A DNA stretch of 64,000 nucleotides from Niabella yanshanensis (lineage in GTDB: Bacteria > Bacteroidota > Bacteroidia > Chitinophagales > Chitinophagaceae), in assembly GCF_034424215.1 (NCBI RefSeq), contig NZ_CP139960.1:4774001-4838000 (forward strand), written 5' to 3'. Under the pieces are notes generated by a model, which was not told the origin of the DNA, ran no database searches, and saw only the letters and a list, made by a program, of their open reading frames with translations. Within the stretch, counting starts at the first letter, position 1, and every line of letters starts with the position of its first letter. A program made the translations under genes and the position numbers. Positions 16,590 to 25,696 of this stretch are shown here, piece after piece.

Positions 16590-17504
16590 TTACATATTAG
16601 GAGCAGTGCCGGCCTCTGTAATATCGCCACTGGCCATATCCAGCAGGTCCAGAATATTATCAGGAGATGACGCTGCATTGCTACTGGCCATTTCCTTTTG
16701 CCATTTGGAGATCTGGTCATCGCAGCTATGGTCTTCACCAGCGATACAATCAGCCATATTGCTTACCTTTTTCGACATCCTGACGATGTTACCATCCTGG
16801 GTCATTAAAATAATATAGCGGTTTTGCAGATCAGCATTTCTTTCGTTAGAAGCGCTGTAGGCATTGCCCAACTTAGTACGTATGCCAGCCAAAGCCTGTT
16901 GTTGACGGTTACCCCTGCCGGCCTGCTGGGCGCCGTTGGTTTGAATAGCATTTTGTACTTTCAGACTGCCATCGGGCTTTCCACCGGTACCCGCAGTATA
17001 GCCCTTATCGCTGTGCCCGTCTGATAGAATAAAGAAAGCGCTAATACTCACAATAACAATAAAGCAGGCTGCTGCTGCATACTTCAACCATCCATGGTTC
17101 ATCGGTACTACCAAGGCCGGTTCGCTCTTTTTGCCTTCCAGCTCTTTAATAATATGAACCCAGGCCGAATTAGGTGGATTTACCTGTATGTTGGAAAGTT
17201 TCTTCTCAATGATCTCCAGGGCTTTTTGATCGTCCAGTTCCCGGCTTATTGCATTCCAGGCCATTGGAGGTACCGGTGCTTCGGCATTATATAATTTTGT
17301 TGCCAGGTCTTCTTCCTGGCTGGTAATATCCAACTGGTCAGCTATTGCAGTCCAGGCCATGACTGGCGGACTTATTTCCAACCCTGTTAAACGTTCGGAT
17401 ATGTTTTGATGAGCTTCGAGGTTGTCTAATTCACGGGCAATATTATTCCATGCCCCAGCCGGTGGAGTTACTTCAATATCATATATTTTGTTATGGCTGT
17501 TCAT
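16590..17504 (-). CDS. Putative anti-sigma-like membrane protein with four 32-residue repeats
   Basis: 304 residues. The N-terminal 125 residues are four tandem repeats whose Trp residues fall at 19, 51, 83 and 115, exactly 32 apart. Each unit reads roughly PPxxAWxxIxxELD followed by a helix with a KL pair. One membrane segment spans about residues 139-160 (LKYAAAACFIVIVSISAFFIL). The C-terminal part is Gln/Asn/Ser-rich and presumably periplasmic. The gene starts 6 bp downstream of the ECF sigma factor gene and shares its transcript, so an anti-sigma or sigma-linked sensor role is inferred. No standard zinc anti-sigma motif was seen. Confidence 0.6.
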   Translation of the reverse strand: MNSHNKIYDIEVTPPAGAWNNIARELDNLEAHQNISERLTGLEISPPVMAWTAIADQLDITSQEEDLATKLYNAEAPVPPMAWNAISRELDDQKALEIIEKKLSNIQVNPPNSAWVHIIKELEGKKSEPALVVPMNHGWLKYAAAACFIVIVSISAFFILSDGHSDKGYTAGTGGKPDGSLKVQNAIQTNGAQQAGRGNRQQQALAGIRTKLGNAYSASNERNADLQNRYIILMTQDGNIVRMSKKVSNMADCIAGEDHSCDDQISKWQKEMASSNAASSPDNILDLLDMASGDITEAGTAPNM

Positions 17505-17510
17505 GGTACA

Positions 17511-18074
17511 TTACTTCGATCTGTCTTCTATGTGTTTTTTTACTAAATCCTGCAGGAGCGCTTTGGCCCGCGAAAGCTGAGACTTGCTGGTACCTTCGCT
17601 GATGCCCAGCATATCCCCGATTTCTTTATGGGAATATCCCTCCACTACATACATGTTGAAAACCGTACGGTAGCCGGGAGATAATTGAGTGATCAAATCC
17701 AGGATATCTTTTTCAGCTAATTCGTCAAGTGCCGACACATATTTTCCCTCTATCGTATTTTCTTCCTTTTCTGTAACCGGCTGCAAGTATTTCTTTCTTC
17801 TGAAATATTCAATAGCTGTATTTACAAAAATTCTTCGAACCCAGCCTTCAAAAGAGCCATCTCCTCTGAAACTGTCCAGTTTTTTAAAAACTTTAATAAA
17901 TCCATCCTGCAAAATATCCTGTGCTTCATCAGCGTTCGAGGCGTAACGTAAGCATACTGCATACATTTTAGGAGAGAAACGCTTGTAAAGCTCTTCCTGC
18001 ATCCTTCGGTCGCCTTCCATGCATCCTGTAATTAAGTCGCTTTCCGGAATCGTATGGTTGCGTATAGGTTCCAA
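17511..18074 (-). CDS. ECF-type RNA polymerase sigma factor
   Basis: 187 residues, typical ECF length. Sigma region 2 spans about residues 25-90 (LYKRFSPKMYAVCLRYASNA, DEAQDILQDGFIKVF), and region 4 about 125-180 (LSPGYRTVFNMYVVEGYSHKEIGDMLGISEGTSKSQLSRAK). A minus-strand -7 box TATATTTG (18103-18110) precedes it. The next gene downstream, 6 bp away, encodes the four-repeat membrane protein, which fits a sigma/anti-sigma pair. The regulon is unknown. Confidence 0.92.
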   Translation of the reverse strand: MEPIRNHTIPESDLITGCMEGDRRMQEELYKRFSPKMYAVCLRYASNADEAQDILQDGFIKVFKKLDSFRGDGSFEGWVRRIFVNTAIEYFRRKKYLQPVTEKEENTIEGKYVSALDELAEKDILDLITQLSPGYRTVFNMYVVEGYSHKEIGDMLGISEGTSKSQLSRAKALLQDLVKKHIEDRSK

Positions 18075-18102
18075 ATTCTTTAAAATATTAAAAAGTTTTT
18101 TT

Positions 18103-18110
18103 CAAATATA
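18103..18110 (-). promoter_or_regulatory. -7 promoter box (TATATTTG) of the ECF sigma operon
   Basis: Exact TAnnTTTG on the minus strand, 29 bases upstream of the sigma ATG. A heptad array begins 3 bp further upstream and would cover the -33 region. Confidence 0.5.
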
Positions 18111-18112
18111 GG

Positions 18113-18163
18113 GAATAGTCAATAGTGTGAATAGTCAATAGTGAATTGCCAATGGTCAATAGC
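18113..18163. repeat. Heptad-phased array between rdgB and the ECF sigma gene
   Basis: Seven words close to SAATRGT (gaatagt, caatagt, caatggt and variants), in 7-bp phase except for one 2-base insertion. It fills the gap between the 3' end of rdgB and the sigma-factor promoter. Confidence 0.8.
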
Positions 18164-18170
18164 CCATCAG

Positions 18171-18761
18171 CTACAAACCGGCGCTCCTGTTTTCCTTTAA
18201 CCATTCTGTCAATTTTGCTAAAGCTTTGGCCCGGTGGCTATATTGCTTTTTCTTCTCCATCGTCATTTCTCCAAATGTTTGGGTCGCACCATCAGGAATA
18301 AAAACCGGGTCGTATCCAAAGCCGCCGGTACCTGCACGGTGATGGGTAATGGTGCCCTCACAAATACCTTCAAACTGGTGCTCATCCCCGTTTATAATCA
18401 AAGAGATAACTGTCCTAAATCGGGCATTCCGGTTGCCCTGGTTTTTCATTTTGTTCAGCAATTTATCGATATTGTCAGCAAATTCGGGCTCGTTATCCGC
18501 ATAGCGGGCGCTTTTAACACCCGGCTCCCCGTTTAATGCTTCTACCTCCAGCCCGGTGTCTTCGCTGAAACAGTCCATTTGCCTGAGGTTAAATATTGTC
18601 CGCGATTTTTCAGTCGCATTTGCCTCGAGTGTATCGTGAGGTTCGGGAATGTCCTGGAAGATGCCCGCTTCTTTTAAACTGATAATTTCAAAACTGTTAT
18701 CCAGTGCATTGCGTATTTCCTGTACTTTATTGTTATTATTGGTTGCAAAAATGAGGGTCAT
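18171..18761 (-). CDS. rdgB: Non-canonical purine NTP pyrophosphatase (HAM1/RdgB)
   Basis: 196 residues from ATG 18761. It removes dITP/XTP from the nucleotide pool. Family motifs: TNNNNKVQEI at the start, FSEDTGLEVEALNGEPGVKSARYA (substrate and Mg site), ARFRTVISL, GFGYDPVF and SHRAKAL near the end. Its ATG overlaps the stop of the upstream gene (ATGA at 18758-18761), implying translational coupling; ten upstream codons in frame were therefore rejected. Confidence 0.95.
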   Translation of the reverse strand: MTLIFATNNNNKVQEIRNALDNSFEIISLKEAGIFQDIPEPHDTLEANATEKSRTIFNLRQMDCFSEDTGLEVEALNGEPGVKSARYADNEPEFADNIDKLLNKMKNQGNRNARFRTVISLIINGDEHQFEGICEGTITHHRAGTGGFGYDPVFIPDGATQTFGEMTMEKKKQYSHRAKALAKLTEWLKENRSAGL

Positions 18762-19291
18762 AAATTGAAAATATTTTTTAAGGCAGCCCAAAGTAAACCT
18801 TTTGCTGGTTTGTTATGCTGAAGATCATGCAAAGCCGGAGCATGCATTATGGTGTAGCCCGAGAAGGATTGTACCTGGTAGGGTGGTGTTTGAAAGGGGA
18901 ATCCCCAGTCCTGAACTGTTATTCCAAAAAGCAAAACCACTTTTGTATTGAATTGATCTAAAATAGAGGTATGCGCTACTTGCGGGTAATTGTTGATATT
19001 AATAAGCGCCACATCGTTCAGACTCAACTGGCAGGCTTTCAGCAACTGCATTAAGAACTCCAGTTGCGGGTCGGGTAAATTGGTAATATTTTCATAATTA
19101 ACAGCTACTAATATTGCCCTTTGATTGCTTCCCAGAGACCTCCATTCTATTGCCGGCTCAGGCTCTGCTGAGACTGGTTGAGCTGAAGAAGCAGCGGTCA
19201 CAGACGCAGTATTTTTTTCCTGCCCGACAAGCGACGAAGGATATAATTGTGTTACCAGGTAGGGGGGGAGATTCATTTCATTCAAACTCAT
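18758..19291 (-). CDS. Conserved-type hypothetical protein coupled to rdgB
   Basis: 177 residues from the internal ATG MSLNEMNLPP (19291); an ATG at 19300 is also possible. There is an N-terminal helix, a Ser/Ala-rich linker (about 30-50), then a compact alpha/beta part (AILVAVNYENITNLPDPQLEFLMQLLKACQLSLNDVALINI, later TKVVLLFGI and GYTIMHAPALHDL). It has no enzyme motif I recognise. It shares a 4-bp overlap with rdgB and is divergent from ilvE. Function unknown. Confidence 0.6.
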   Translation of the reverse strand: MSLNEMNLPPYLVTQLYPSSLVGQEKNTASVTAASSAQPVSAEPEPAIEWRSLGSNQRAILVAVNYENITNLPDPQLEFLMQLLKACQLSLNDVALININNYPQVAHTSILDQFNTKVVLLFGITVQDWGFPFQTPPYQVQSFSGYTIMHAPALHDLQHNKPAKGLLWAALKNIFNL

Positions 19292-19356
19292 ACATACCAC
19301 ATTTAACGATAGTGTTCGTATATTCGCATAACAATAATAGTCAAAAATAACATTTT

Positions 19357-20421
19357 ATGGTAGAGGCAGTTCAAATACCTGTGGAGCGGATAAAAGAAAG
19401 TAAATTAGGGCAGGTAGATTTTAGCAATTTAGGTTTTGGAAAGTATTTTTCTGATCACATGCTGGAGGCAGACTATGTTAATGGAGAGTGGACCAGCGTT
19501 AAGATCAGGCCTTACCAGGACCTCGGTTTTCTTCCTGCTTTATCTGTACTGCATTATTCTCAAACTATTTTTGAAGGGCAAAAAGCGCATAAGGACGAAA
19601 ATGGCAATATTCATATTTTCAGACCTCACGAGAATTGGAAGCGACTGAATCGTTCAGCAGACCGTATGGCTATGCCAAACGTACCGGAAGAGATTTTTGT
19701 TGACGGCATGAAACAGCTGATCGAGCTGGATAAAGCGTTTATTCCGTCGGGTTATGACGAGTCTTTATACATACGTCCGTTTCTGTTTGCCACCGAAGAA
19801 ACGCTGGGTGTAAAGGAATCTAACTCCTATAAATTTTTAATCATTACAGGCCCCGTAGGATCTTATTTTTCAGCGCCGGCCCGTATTTATGTAGAAGAAA
19901 AATACACACGTGCTGCTCCTGGCGGTACGGGCGCCGCTAAAACCGGTGGTAACTATGCAGCATCTTTGTTGTCGTCGGCTGAGGCCAGAAAACAAGGCTA
20001 CGACCAGGTGTTATGGATGGATGCTAACGAGCATAAATATGTTCAGGAGGTGGGCGCCATGAATATCCTGTTTGTAATTGACGGTAAGATCATCACTCCC
20101 GATCTTACTGATGGTACGATCTTAAGTGGTATTACACGTATGAGCCTGATAGAACTATTTAAAGAGAAGGGCTATACGGTAGACGAACGTAAAGTATCCA
20201 TCGATGAGATCGTAGAAGCGTATAAGAATGGCAGTTTACAGGAAGTGTTTGGTTGTGGAACAGCCGCTACTATTTCTCATGTTCGCGAATTAAAGTATAA
20301 AGATTTCGTGATGGAATTTGATGTAGATAGCATGACCATTTCAGCCGATATGAAGAAGTACCTGCTGGATTATAAAGAGAATCTTCATGGTGATCCGCAT
20401 GGCTGGCTGGAAAAAGTATAA
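19357..20421 (+). CDS. ilvE: Branched-chain amino acid aminotransferase
   Basis: 354 residues, the long BCAT form. It transfers the amino group between glutamate and the branched-chain 2-oxo acids using PLP. The PLP lysine is K195 in TGAAKTGGNYAASL. Other family marks are HYSQTIFEGQKAH, YIRPFLFATEETLGV, VLWMDANEHKYVQEVGAMNI, TDGTILSGITRMSLIEL and FGCGTAATISHV. Divergent from the rdgB pair. A strong terminator follows 21 bp after the stop. Confidence 0.95.
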   Translation: MVEAVQIPVERIKESKLGQVDFSNLGFGKYFSDHMLEADYVNGEWTSVKIRPYQDLGFLPALSVLHYSQTIFEGQKAHKDENGNIHIFRPHENWKRLNRSADRMAMPNVPEEIFVDGMKQLIELDKAFIPSGYDESLYIRPFLFATEETLGVKESNSYKFLIITGPVGSYFSAPARIYVEEKYTRAAPGGTGAAKTGGNYAASLLSSAEARKQGYDQVLWMDANEHKYVQEVGAMNILFVIDGKIITPDLTDGTILSGITRMSLIELFKEKGYTVDERKVSIDEIVEAYKNGSLQEVFGCGTAATISHVRELKYKDFVMEFDVDSMTISADMKKYLLDYKENLHGDPHGWLEKV

Positions 20422-20442
20422 GTAATTGAACAATCATTTTTG

Positions 20443-20481
20443 AACGGGCTTGAAAGTAATCTTTCAGGCCCGTTCTCTTTT
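20443..20481 (+). terminator. Rho-independent terminator of ilvE
   Basis: AACGGGCTTGAAAG and CTTTCAGGCCCGTT pair over 14 positions (one G-T) around TAAT, then a T-rich tail. Confidence 0.9.
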
Positions 20482-20642
20482 GTTTGGAGCCCGGAAGGAT
20501 CTAATATTATCAATTAATTGTTCTTGAATATTGATATTCCGAATGTTAAATAACAATTCATTGCATTTTTATTAATGTCTCTGTAACAGAGGCTGGTTTA
20601 TTTTTGGTGCCTACTGAAGCTTCATCACCAATATTTAATATT

Positions 20643-21257
20643 ATGAGAACACAACCTATTTTAAATCGCTTTCCGGCAAGGGTAAAACGTTGGTTAGCTG
20701 CCGGCCTTCTTTTTTCTGCAATACCTTTTGAGTTGAATGCCCAGACAGAAGTTCGAAAAAACCAGCTGGGTATTTTTACAGGTTTGGGAAAGATGGGGGG
20801 CGGATTGGGTGTTAATCCGCAGCTGGGTTTGGTTTATGAAAGAAAATTCACAAACCATAGTAGCCTGGAGCTAGGCGCCAGGTGGATGTTCGCTCATTTT
20901 AAAAGCACGGGTTTTACGCAAACCGCTACCGGAAAGGCATATCACCGCACGCAGGAGTCCTATGATTATTTCTCAATGCCGGTTCTCTACAAATTCACTT
21001 CCTCTATTGTAAATGTTTCTGCGGGGCCTGTTTTGAACCTGATGACAGGGAAATTTGAAACCAATGAATCCTGGAGTACTATCAGGAGTTTTGAAAAGCC
21101 TTTTAACACGCTGAATGTAGGAGCGATGTTTAAGGTAGGAAAGGCCATTCACTTTAAAAACCGTTTTGTGCTGGAACCTGAGGTTGGTGTATCTAAAAGC
21201 GGTTACTTTAAGAAGCCTGTCTGGGAAACGAATGTGATATTAAAGTACAAGTTATAG
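20643..21257 (+). CDS. Outer-membrane beta-barrel protein
   Basis: 204 residues from ATG 20643. A signal peptide with Arg/Lys-rich start and cleavage after ELNAQ (about residue 35) leads into alternating strands: QLGIFTGLGKMGGGLGVNPQLGLVYERKF, SLELGARWMFAHF, YDYFSMPVLYKFT, VNVSAGPVLNLM and a final strand NVILKYKL. This is the outer membrane protein beta-barrel pattern of Bacteroidota. The ligand is unknown. It is alone between ilvE and rpsL. Confidence 0.7.
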   Translation: MRTQPILNRFPARVKRWLAAGLLFSAIPFELNAQTEVRKNQLGIFTGLGKMGGGLGVNPQLGLVYERKFTNHSSLELGARWMFAHFKSTGFTQTATGKAYHRTQESYDYFSMPVLYKFTSSIVNVSAGPVLNLMTGKFETNESWSTIRSFEKPFNTLNVGAMFKVGKAIHFKNRFVLEPEVGVSKSGYFKKPVWETNVILKYKL

Positions 21258-21485
21258 ATTGTCAGATATTTAGGCGAAGTTTTTAATATTAAGACTGTAG
21301 CTTTTACAGGCGCCGGGAAACGCTACCAAGACTTAGCAGCTCCCATACTCCTGGTGTCCTGTTTTTAAAACTACATTTTTCGGATCGAACAGTGAATATT
21401 TTGGATAACAGCCGGAAAAAGTGTATATTGTATATTAGGGCATATTAAGCAGATAGAAATATTGAAAGATAATTTTACCAATTTA

Positions 21486-21518
21486 TTTTTGTTGATTCGA
21501 ATTCTTACCTTACCTTTG
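21486..21518 (+). promoter_or_regulatory. Bacteroidota-type promoter of rpsL-rpsG
   Basis: A -33 TTTTTG (21486-21491) and a -7 TACCTTTG (21511-21518) are 19 bp apart, the consensus TTTG-N19-TAnnTTTG layout. The expected transcript start, near 21525, leaves a leader of about 19 bases before the rpsL ATG at 21544. It is the cleanest promoter in the window. Confidence 0.8.
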
Positions 21519-21543
21519 CCGTCCAAAAATTAAAGGACAAGGA

Positions 21544-21918
21544 ATGCCTACAATTAATCAGTTAGTACGTAAAGGAAGACAAATAATTAAAGCAAAGAGT
21601 AAATCAAGGGCTTTAGATCAGTGCCCTCAGCGCCGTGGCGTTTGTACTCGTGTATATACCACTACACCTAAAAAGCCTAACTCAGCACTTCGTAAAGTAG
21701 CTAAAGTTCGTTTAACTAATAAAATTGAAGTAATTGCTTACATTCCGGGAGAAGGACATAACCTGCAGGAACACTCGATCGTATTGATCCGCGGTGGCAG
21801 GGTAAAAGATCTTCCAGGTGTACGTTACCATATTGTACGCGGTAGCTTAGATACTGCGGGTGTAAAAGATCGTAAACAAAGCCGTTCTAAATACGGTACC
21901 AAGAAAGCTAAGAAGTAA
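21544..21918 (+). CDS. rpsL: 30S ribosomal protein S12
   Basis: 124 residues, as in E. coli. It shapes the decoding centre. The conserved loop [13 protein letters not shown] keeps both lysines (43/44), and the [11 protein letters not shown] loop keeps Asp89 and Pro91, so there is no sign of a streptomycin-resistance substitution. It is the first gene after the strong promoter; rpsG follows after 96 bp. Confidence 0.98.
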   Translation: MPTINQLVRKGRQIIKAKSKSRALDQCPQRRGVCTRVYTTTPKKPNSALRKVAKVRLTNKIEVIAYIPGEGHNLQEHSIVLIRGGRVKDLPGVRYHIVRGSLDTAGVKDRKQSRSKYGTKKAKK

Positions 21919-22014
21919 TTTCTCCACGAGGTTGAATTACTATATATATCAAAAAAAGGCTGAGTAAAGTTTTAATTCTTGAAGAAATTCAGCCGATACT
22001 AAAAATTAAATAAA

Positions 22015-22482
22015 ATGCGTAAAGCACAAGCCAAGAAACTCCCTTTAGCGCCAGATCCTAAATTTAATGATAAGCTGGTTACACGTTTTGTAAACAACCT
22101 GATGTGGGAAGGTAAAAAGAGTGGGGCATTCACTATTTTTTATGATGCATTAGATAAAGTTGCAAAGCAAACCAACGAAGATGGATATGAGATCTGGAAG
22201 AAGGCTTTGGCAAACGTAACTCCTGCTGTAGAAGTTCGCAGCCGTCGTATCGGTGGTGCTACTTTCCAGATTCCTTCAGAAGTTCGTCCTGACAGAAAAA
22301 TATCTTTAAGCATCAAATGGTTAATTCGTTATAGCCGTGATCGTAACGGTCGTAGCATGGCTGACAAATTAGCAAATGAAATCGTAGCTGCAAGCAAAGG
22401 CGAAGGTGCTGCATTCAAAAAGAAAGAAGATACACATCGTATGGCTGAAGCGAACAAAGCTTTTGCTCACTTCAGAGTATAA
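22015..22482 (+). CDS. rpsG: 30S ribosomal protein S7
   Basis: 155 residues. It is the primary 16S rRNA binder of the 30S head. It carries the S7 signatures [30 protein letters not shown] and KWLIRYSR. A strong terminator follows, and fusA, which follows rpsG in most bacteria, is absent here. Confidence 0.98.
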   Translation: MRKAQAKKLPLAPDPKFNDKLVTRFVNNLMWEGKKSGAFTIFYDALDKVAKQTNEDGYEIWKKALANVTPAVEVRSRRIGGATFQIPSEVRPDRKISLSIKWLIRYSRDRNGRSMADKLANEIVAASKGEGAAFKKKEDTHRMAEANKAFAHFRV

Positions 22483-22502
22483 CTTATATAGCAACTAGCT
22501 TT

Positions 22503-22534
22503 AAAAGCCCGTTCCGAAAGGAATGGGCTTTTTG
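22503..22534 (+). terminator. Rho-independent terminator after rpsG
   Basis: AAAAGCCCGTTCC pairs with GGAATGGGCTTTT (one G-T) around GAAA and runs into T. It isolates rpsL-rpsG from the rest of the ribosomal genes. Confidence 0.92.
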
Positions 22535-22623
22535 CATTTGATAATTGTTGGCTGTTTGTTAAAAAAATCTTATTTTCATAAGGTAACAATTGAATAAACA
22601 CATTTTTAACCTAGACACAAACC

Positions 22624-23979
22624 ATGAGAAAAAAACATGCTTACCTCGCAATTGCTTTGTTATTGCTAATTTTTGTTGGATGCCAAAAGTTGGATGAATC
22701 AATAGAGCCTGGCCTAAGTAATGGTAACACTATAAAAGTAGATACTATTGGGGGCGCATTATTTCATTCAATTCCGTATCAACACCATAACGTAATCATT
22801 AAACAGGTCGACGATAAATATTTTTTTTCCGATGATATCCAAATTAGTAGAAGACAATTTAATCTGCTTCGAAGTGGTGGCTTAGCCGAATATACTAAGC
22901 CTAGAAGTGCTATTATCGATGATTTTACATATAGATGGAGCTCAGGTGAGTGGCGTTACCTAATTGCGTCAACTAGAAGGACGGAGATTTTGCAAGCCAT
23001 TCAAATGATTGCTGACGTATCAAACATTACATTTATAGAACTGACCTCTAATCCGGGACATTCTAATTATGTTACGATAGTAGACGATAATAGTGAGGGT
23101 ACGTCATTTTCAAATCATATCGGCTGCGAGCCGGGTAATAAAGAGCTTCATCTTCATTCCTCCCAGGGTGTCGGTACCATCGCGCATGAAATCTTACATT
23201 CTTTAGGTATATTTCATGAACAGACAAGGCCCGATCGAGATAATTTTATCAACGTTTTCATTGACAGATTACCAAGTGACCCTACCGTTAGGTATCAGTA
23301 TAATATTAACCCCCTTTCTAGAGGGGTTGGGGGATTTGATTTTGAGTCAATTATGCTCTATCCATCTGTCCGGAATGGTGTCACGATAATGGAACGAAAA
23401 GATAATACAACATGGGGATTCCAGCGGAGCTATTTATCGACTGGTGATATTCAAGGACTTGCTGCATTATATGGTGATAAGTTTCCAATTCAAGGACCAA
23501 CTTCTTTTTGTAATTCTGCTACTTACTCTATAAGTAATTTACCGGTTGGAGCTTCGGTGAGTTGGGCAGTATCTAATACTACATTAGCATCGCTCGCTCC
23601 CAGCGGATCTGCCGTAACAATAACAAGATCTGCTTATGGATCTGCTAACCTCTTGGCAACTGTTTTATTTAATGGCAATAGCATAGTTGTCACAAAGCCA
23701 ATTATATTAGTATATAAGCAGCCTACAATAACGGTTAACGGGGGAAATACCTGGGGAGGATCCAAATTTTATATTATTGGAAATACTGAACCTGGGACAT
23801 CGTACCGATTAGAAGTGACGACTCCTAGTGGCTCAGTTTACACAGCTTTGGGCGAGGTGAGTTTAGATCAGTTGGGAAAATACTGGGTTAGATTATATCT
23901 AACCAATAGTTGTTTTACAGAAAAGCTTGTACATACCAGCTCCTTTATATCTGTAGATGACGGCGGCCCAATACATTAG
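22624..23979 (+). CDS. Secreted lipoprotein metalloprotease, astacin family (M12A)
   Basis: 451 residues. Lipoprotein signal with lipobox IFVGC (Cys20). A propeptide-like region precedes the catalytic domain (about 95-275). The zinc motif is HEILHSLGIFHEQ (H188, E189, H192, H198) with the astacin-specific Glu199, and the Met-turn is SIMLY (M244) with the conserved Tyr246. After about residue 280 comes a beta-sandwich module starting GPTSFCNSATYSISNLP, like the Ig/PKD-type domains of Bacteroidota surface proteins. It likely cleaves proteins outside the cell. The upstream DNA, signal peptide and C-terminal module are shared with the serine protease gene that follows. Confidence 0.88.
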   Translation: MRKKHAYLAIALLLLIFVGCQKLDESIEPGLSNGNTIKVDTIGGALFHSIPYQHHNVIIKQVDDKYFFSDDIQISRRQFNLLRSGGLAEYTKPRSAIIDDFTYRWSSGEWRYLIASTRRTEILQAIQMIADVSNITFIELTSNPGHSNYVTIVDDNSEGTSFSNHIGCEPGNKELHLHSSQGVGTIAHEILHSLGIFHEQTRPDRDNFINVFIDRLPSDPTVRYQYNINPLSRGVGGFDFESIMLYPSVRNGVTIMERKDNTTWGFQRSYLSTGDIQGLAALYGDKFPIQGPTSFCNSATYSISNLPVGASVSWAVSNTTLASLAPSGSAVTITRSAYGSANLLATVLFNGNSIVVTKPIILVYKQPTITVNGGNTWGGSKFYIIGNTEPGTSYRLEVTTPSGSVYTALGEVSLDQLGKYWVRLYLTNSCFTEKLVHTSSFISVDDGGPIH

Positions 23980-24137
23980 TAACCTACTTCAGCCTAATAC
24001 TTTTGGGAGATTTTGTATTATAGCCGGTCTAATAAAGAAAGAGCTTTTTTGTTTTAAAATAATTTGTAAAACTATTCAAATTGCAGTCTTCATAAAGTAA
24101 TAATTTGAATAACACATTTCAACCTAAAGCACAAACC

Positions 24138-25547
24138 ATGAGAAAATTACAAGCTTGCCTGGTGCTGGTTATTTTGTTATCTGCTTTTATCGGATGTAGT
24201 AAAACAGATACAATATTACAGGAGCCGGAACCTGAAAACATTAAAAAGCCGGAAACGCAATCGATAATTGGTGGATCGCCAATTAACATTAGTACAACAC
24301 CCTATCAGGTAAATGTAAATGGTGCGGGAGGTGTTATAATTGGAGATAGCTGGATTTTAACCGCAGCACATGTAGTATCAGGATTAACTGCTAACCAGGT
24401 ACATATTATTGCTGGAACTACTGACCTGACAAGCTTCCCTGCTACAAGACAAGATAGGGTGGCAGACAATATTATTATTAAAGATGGGTATAGTGGTACG
24501 TTCAATGATATTGCATTGATTCATCTGTCAGCTCCGCTTATGTTTAACACTGTTATTACTCCGATTATCTACGCTACAGCTGAAGATCCCGTTGCTATTA
24601 ATACAATTGCCAGGGTGTCAGGTTGGGGACTTATTACGTTCAGTCCCAATACTACAACCAATAATTTATATGCAACAGATGTAAGAGTCTCGAATCTTTC
24701 TACGAGCCACCTCATATACACAAGTTCAACTACTTCTTCGCAGCAAGGCCCTTGTTACGGCGATAGCGGTGGTCCCCTCACAACCCATATAACAGGAATA
24801 GGGCCTGTTTTGATTGGAATTGTAAACGGCTGGGGTGATTGTAATTCAGGTGAAAAAGGGTACGCCCGTGTTTCTCACTTTGCAGATTGGATTAAAGAGC
24901 AGACTGGAGGTTTAGATAGGCCAAGGATAGAAGGACTCTCTTCGTTTTGTAATACTGCTGATTATACCATTAGTAATTTACCAATGGGGGCCACTGTGAA
25001 CTGGAGCGTAAATCTTTCCAATTATGCCTCTCTAACTACCAGTGGAAATACGGCTACTCTAACTTCGTTAATACCGGCTTTAAATACGGTTATCTTAAAT
25101 GCGTCGGTTACCTCTTCAACTTTAGGGACCATTTCGCTTAATCCATTTTTGATCGCTGCAAATAAAAATGATTTAGATCCTAATCTGGCCGCTTGCTACG
25201 CTATTGTAGGTGGTGCGCCGGGACCCTGTTTTTACAACTACGATAACGGCTCAGGTGATGCGAGTATTGTGATAACAAATGAGGTAAACCCGGGGACATT
25301 TGAGGAAACTGTTTCTCTGGTAAGCCCAAATGTAACAAGTATGGGCATCACAATAGAGAGCAAAACGCCTTATAATGGTAATGTGAGTCTCTTTACAGTT
25401 AACGGAACTCAATATACAATTCGTATGAAAGGCGATGTGGGGGCAACATTTAAAGTGACTTATCAGGGAGAATGCGGTTCGTCAATCACGAAGTACGCTT
25501 ATGTTAGAACTCCGGGAGGTCCGCCTATGTTGCCTATTATAGACTAA
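24138..25547 (+). CDS. Secreted lipoprotein serine protease, chymotrypsin family (S1)
   Basis: 469 residues from ATG 24138. Lipobox AFIGC (Cys20), then an acidic linker to an S1 N-terminus IIGG (residues 43-46). The catalytic triad is visible as H78 (TAAHV), D124 (NDIAL) and S210 (GDSGGP). The residue at the S1-pocket position 189 equivalent is Gly204, not Asp, so trypsin-like Lys/Arg preference is not expected; an elastase-like pocket is inferred. From about residue 280 a module (SFCNTADYTISNLP) matches that of the metalloprotease upstream. No terminator is evident until past the stop. Confidence 0.9.
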   Translation: MRKLQACLVLVILLSAFIGCSKTDTILQEPEPENIKKPETQSIIGGSPINISTTPYQVNVNGAGGVIIGDSWILTAAHVVSGLTANQVHIIAGTTDLTSFPATRQDRVADNIIIKDGYSGTFNDIALIHLSAPLMFNTVITPIIYATAEDPVAINTIARVSGWGLITFSPNTTTNNLYATDVRVSNLSTSHLIYTSSTTSSQQGPCYGDSGGPLTTHITGIGPVLIGIVNGWGDCNSGEKGYARVSHFADWIKEQTGGLDRPRIEGLSSFCNTADYTISNLPMGATVNWSVNLSNYASLTTSGNTATLTSLIPALNTVILNASVTSSTLGTISLNPFLIAANKNDLDPNLAACYAIVGGAPGPCFYNYDNGSGDASIVITNEVNPGTFEETVSLVSPNVTSMGITIESKTPYNGNVSLFTVNGTQYTIRMKGDVGATFKVTYQGECGSSITKYAYVRTPGGPPMLPIID

Positions 25548-25696
25548 GATGTAAGTCTGAGTGTTTATGTTAAGGCGTCTTAACATTTTCATTTTAAGAC
25601 GTTCTTGTATCATTTTACACAAACTATTTTAGCAATACAACATAACATATTCAACTTGCAATAGTTGTTTTTGCTGCCACTAATTACCGTGGTAAG

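Noticed and set aside
21544-21918. Possible streptomycin-resistance change in rpsL
   Set aside because: The two Lys positions and the Pro of the second loop are the wild-type residues.
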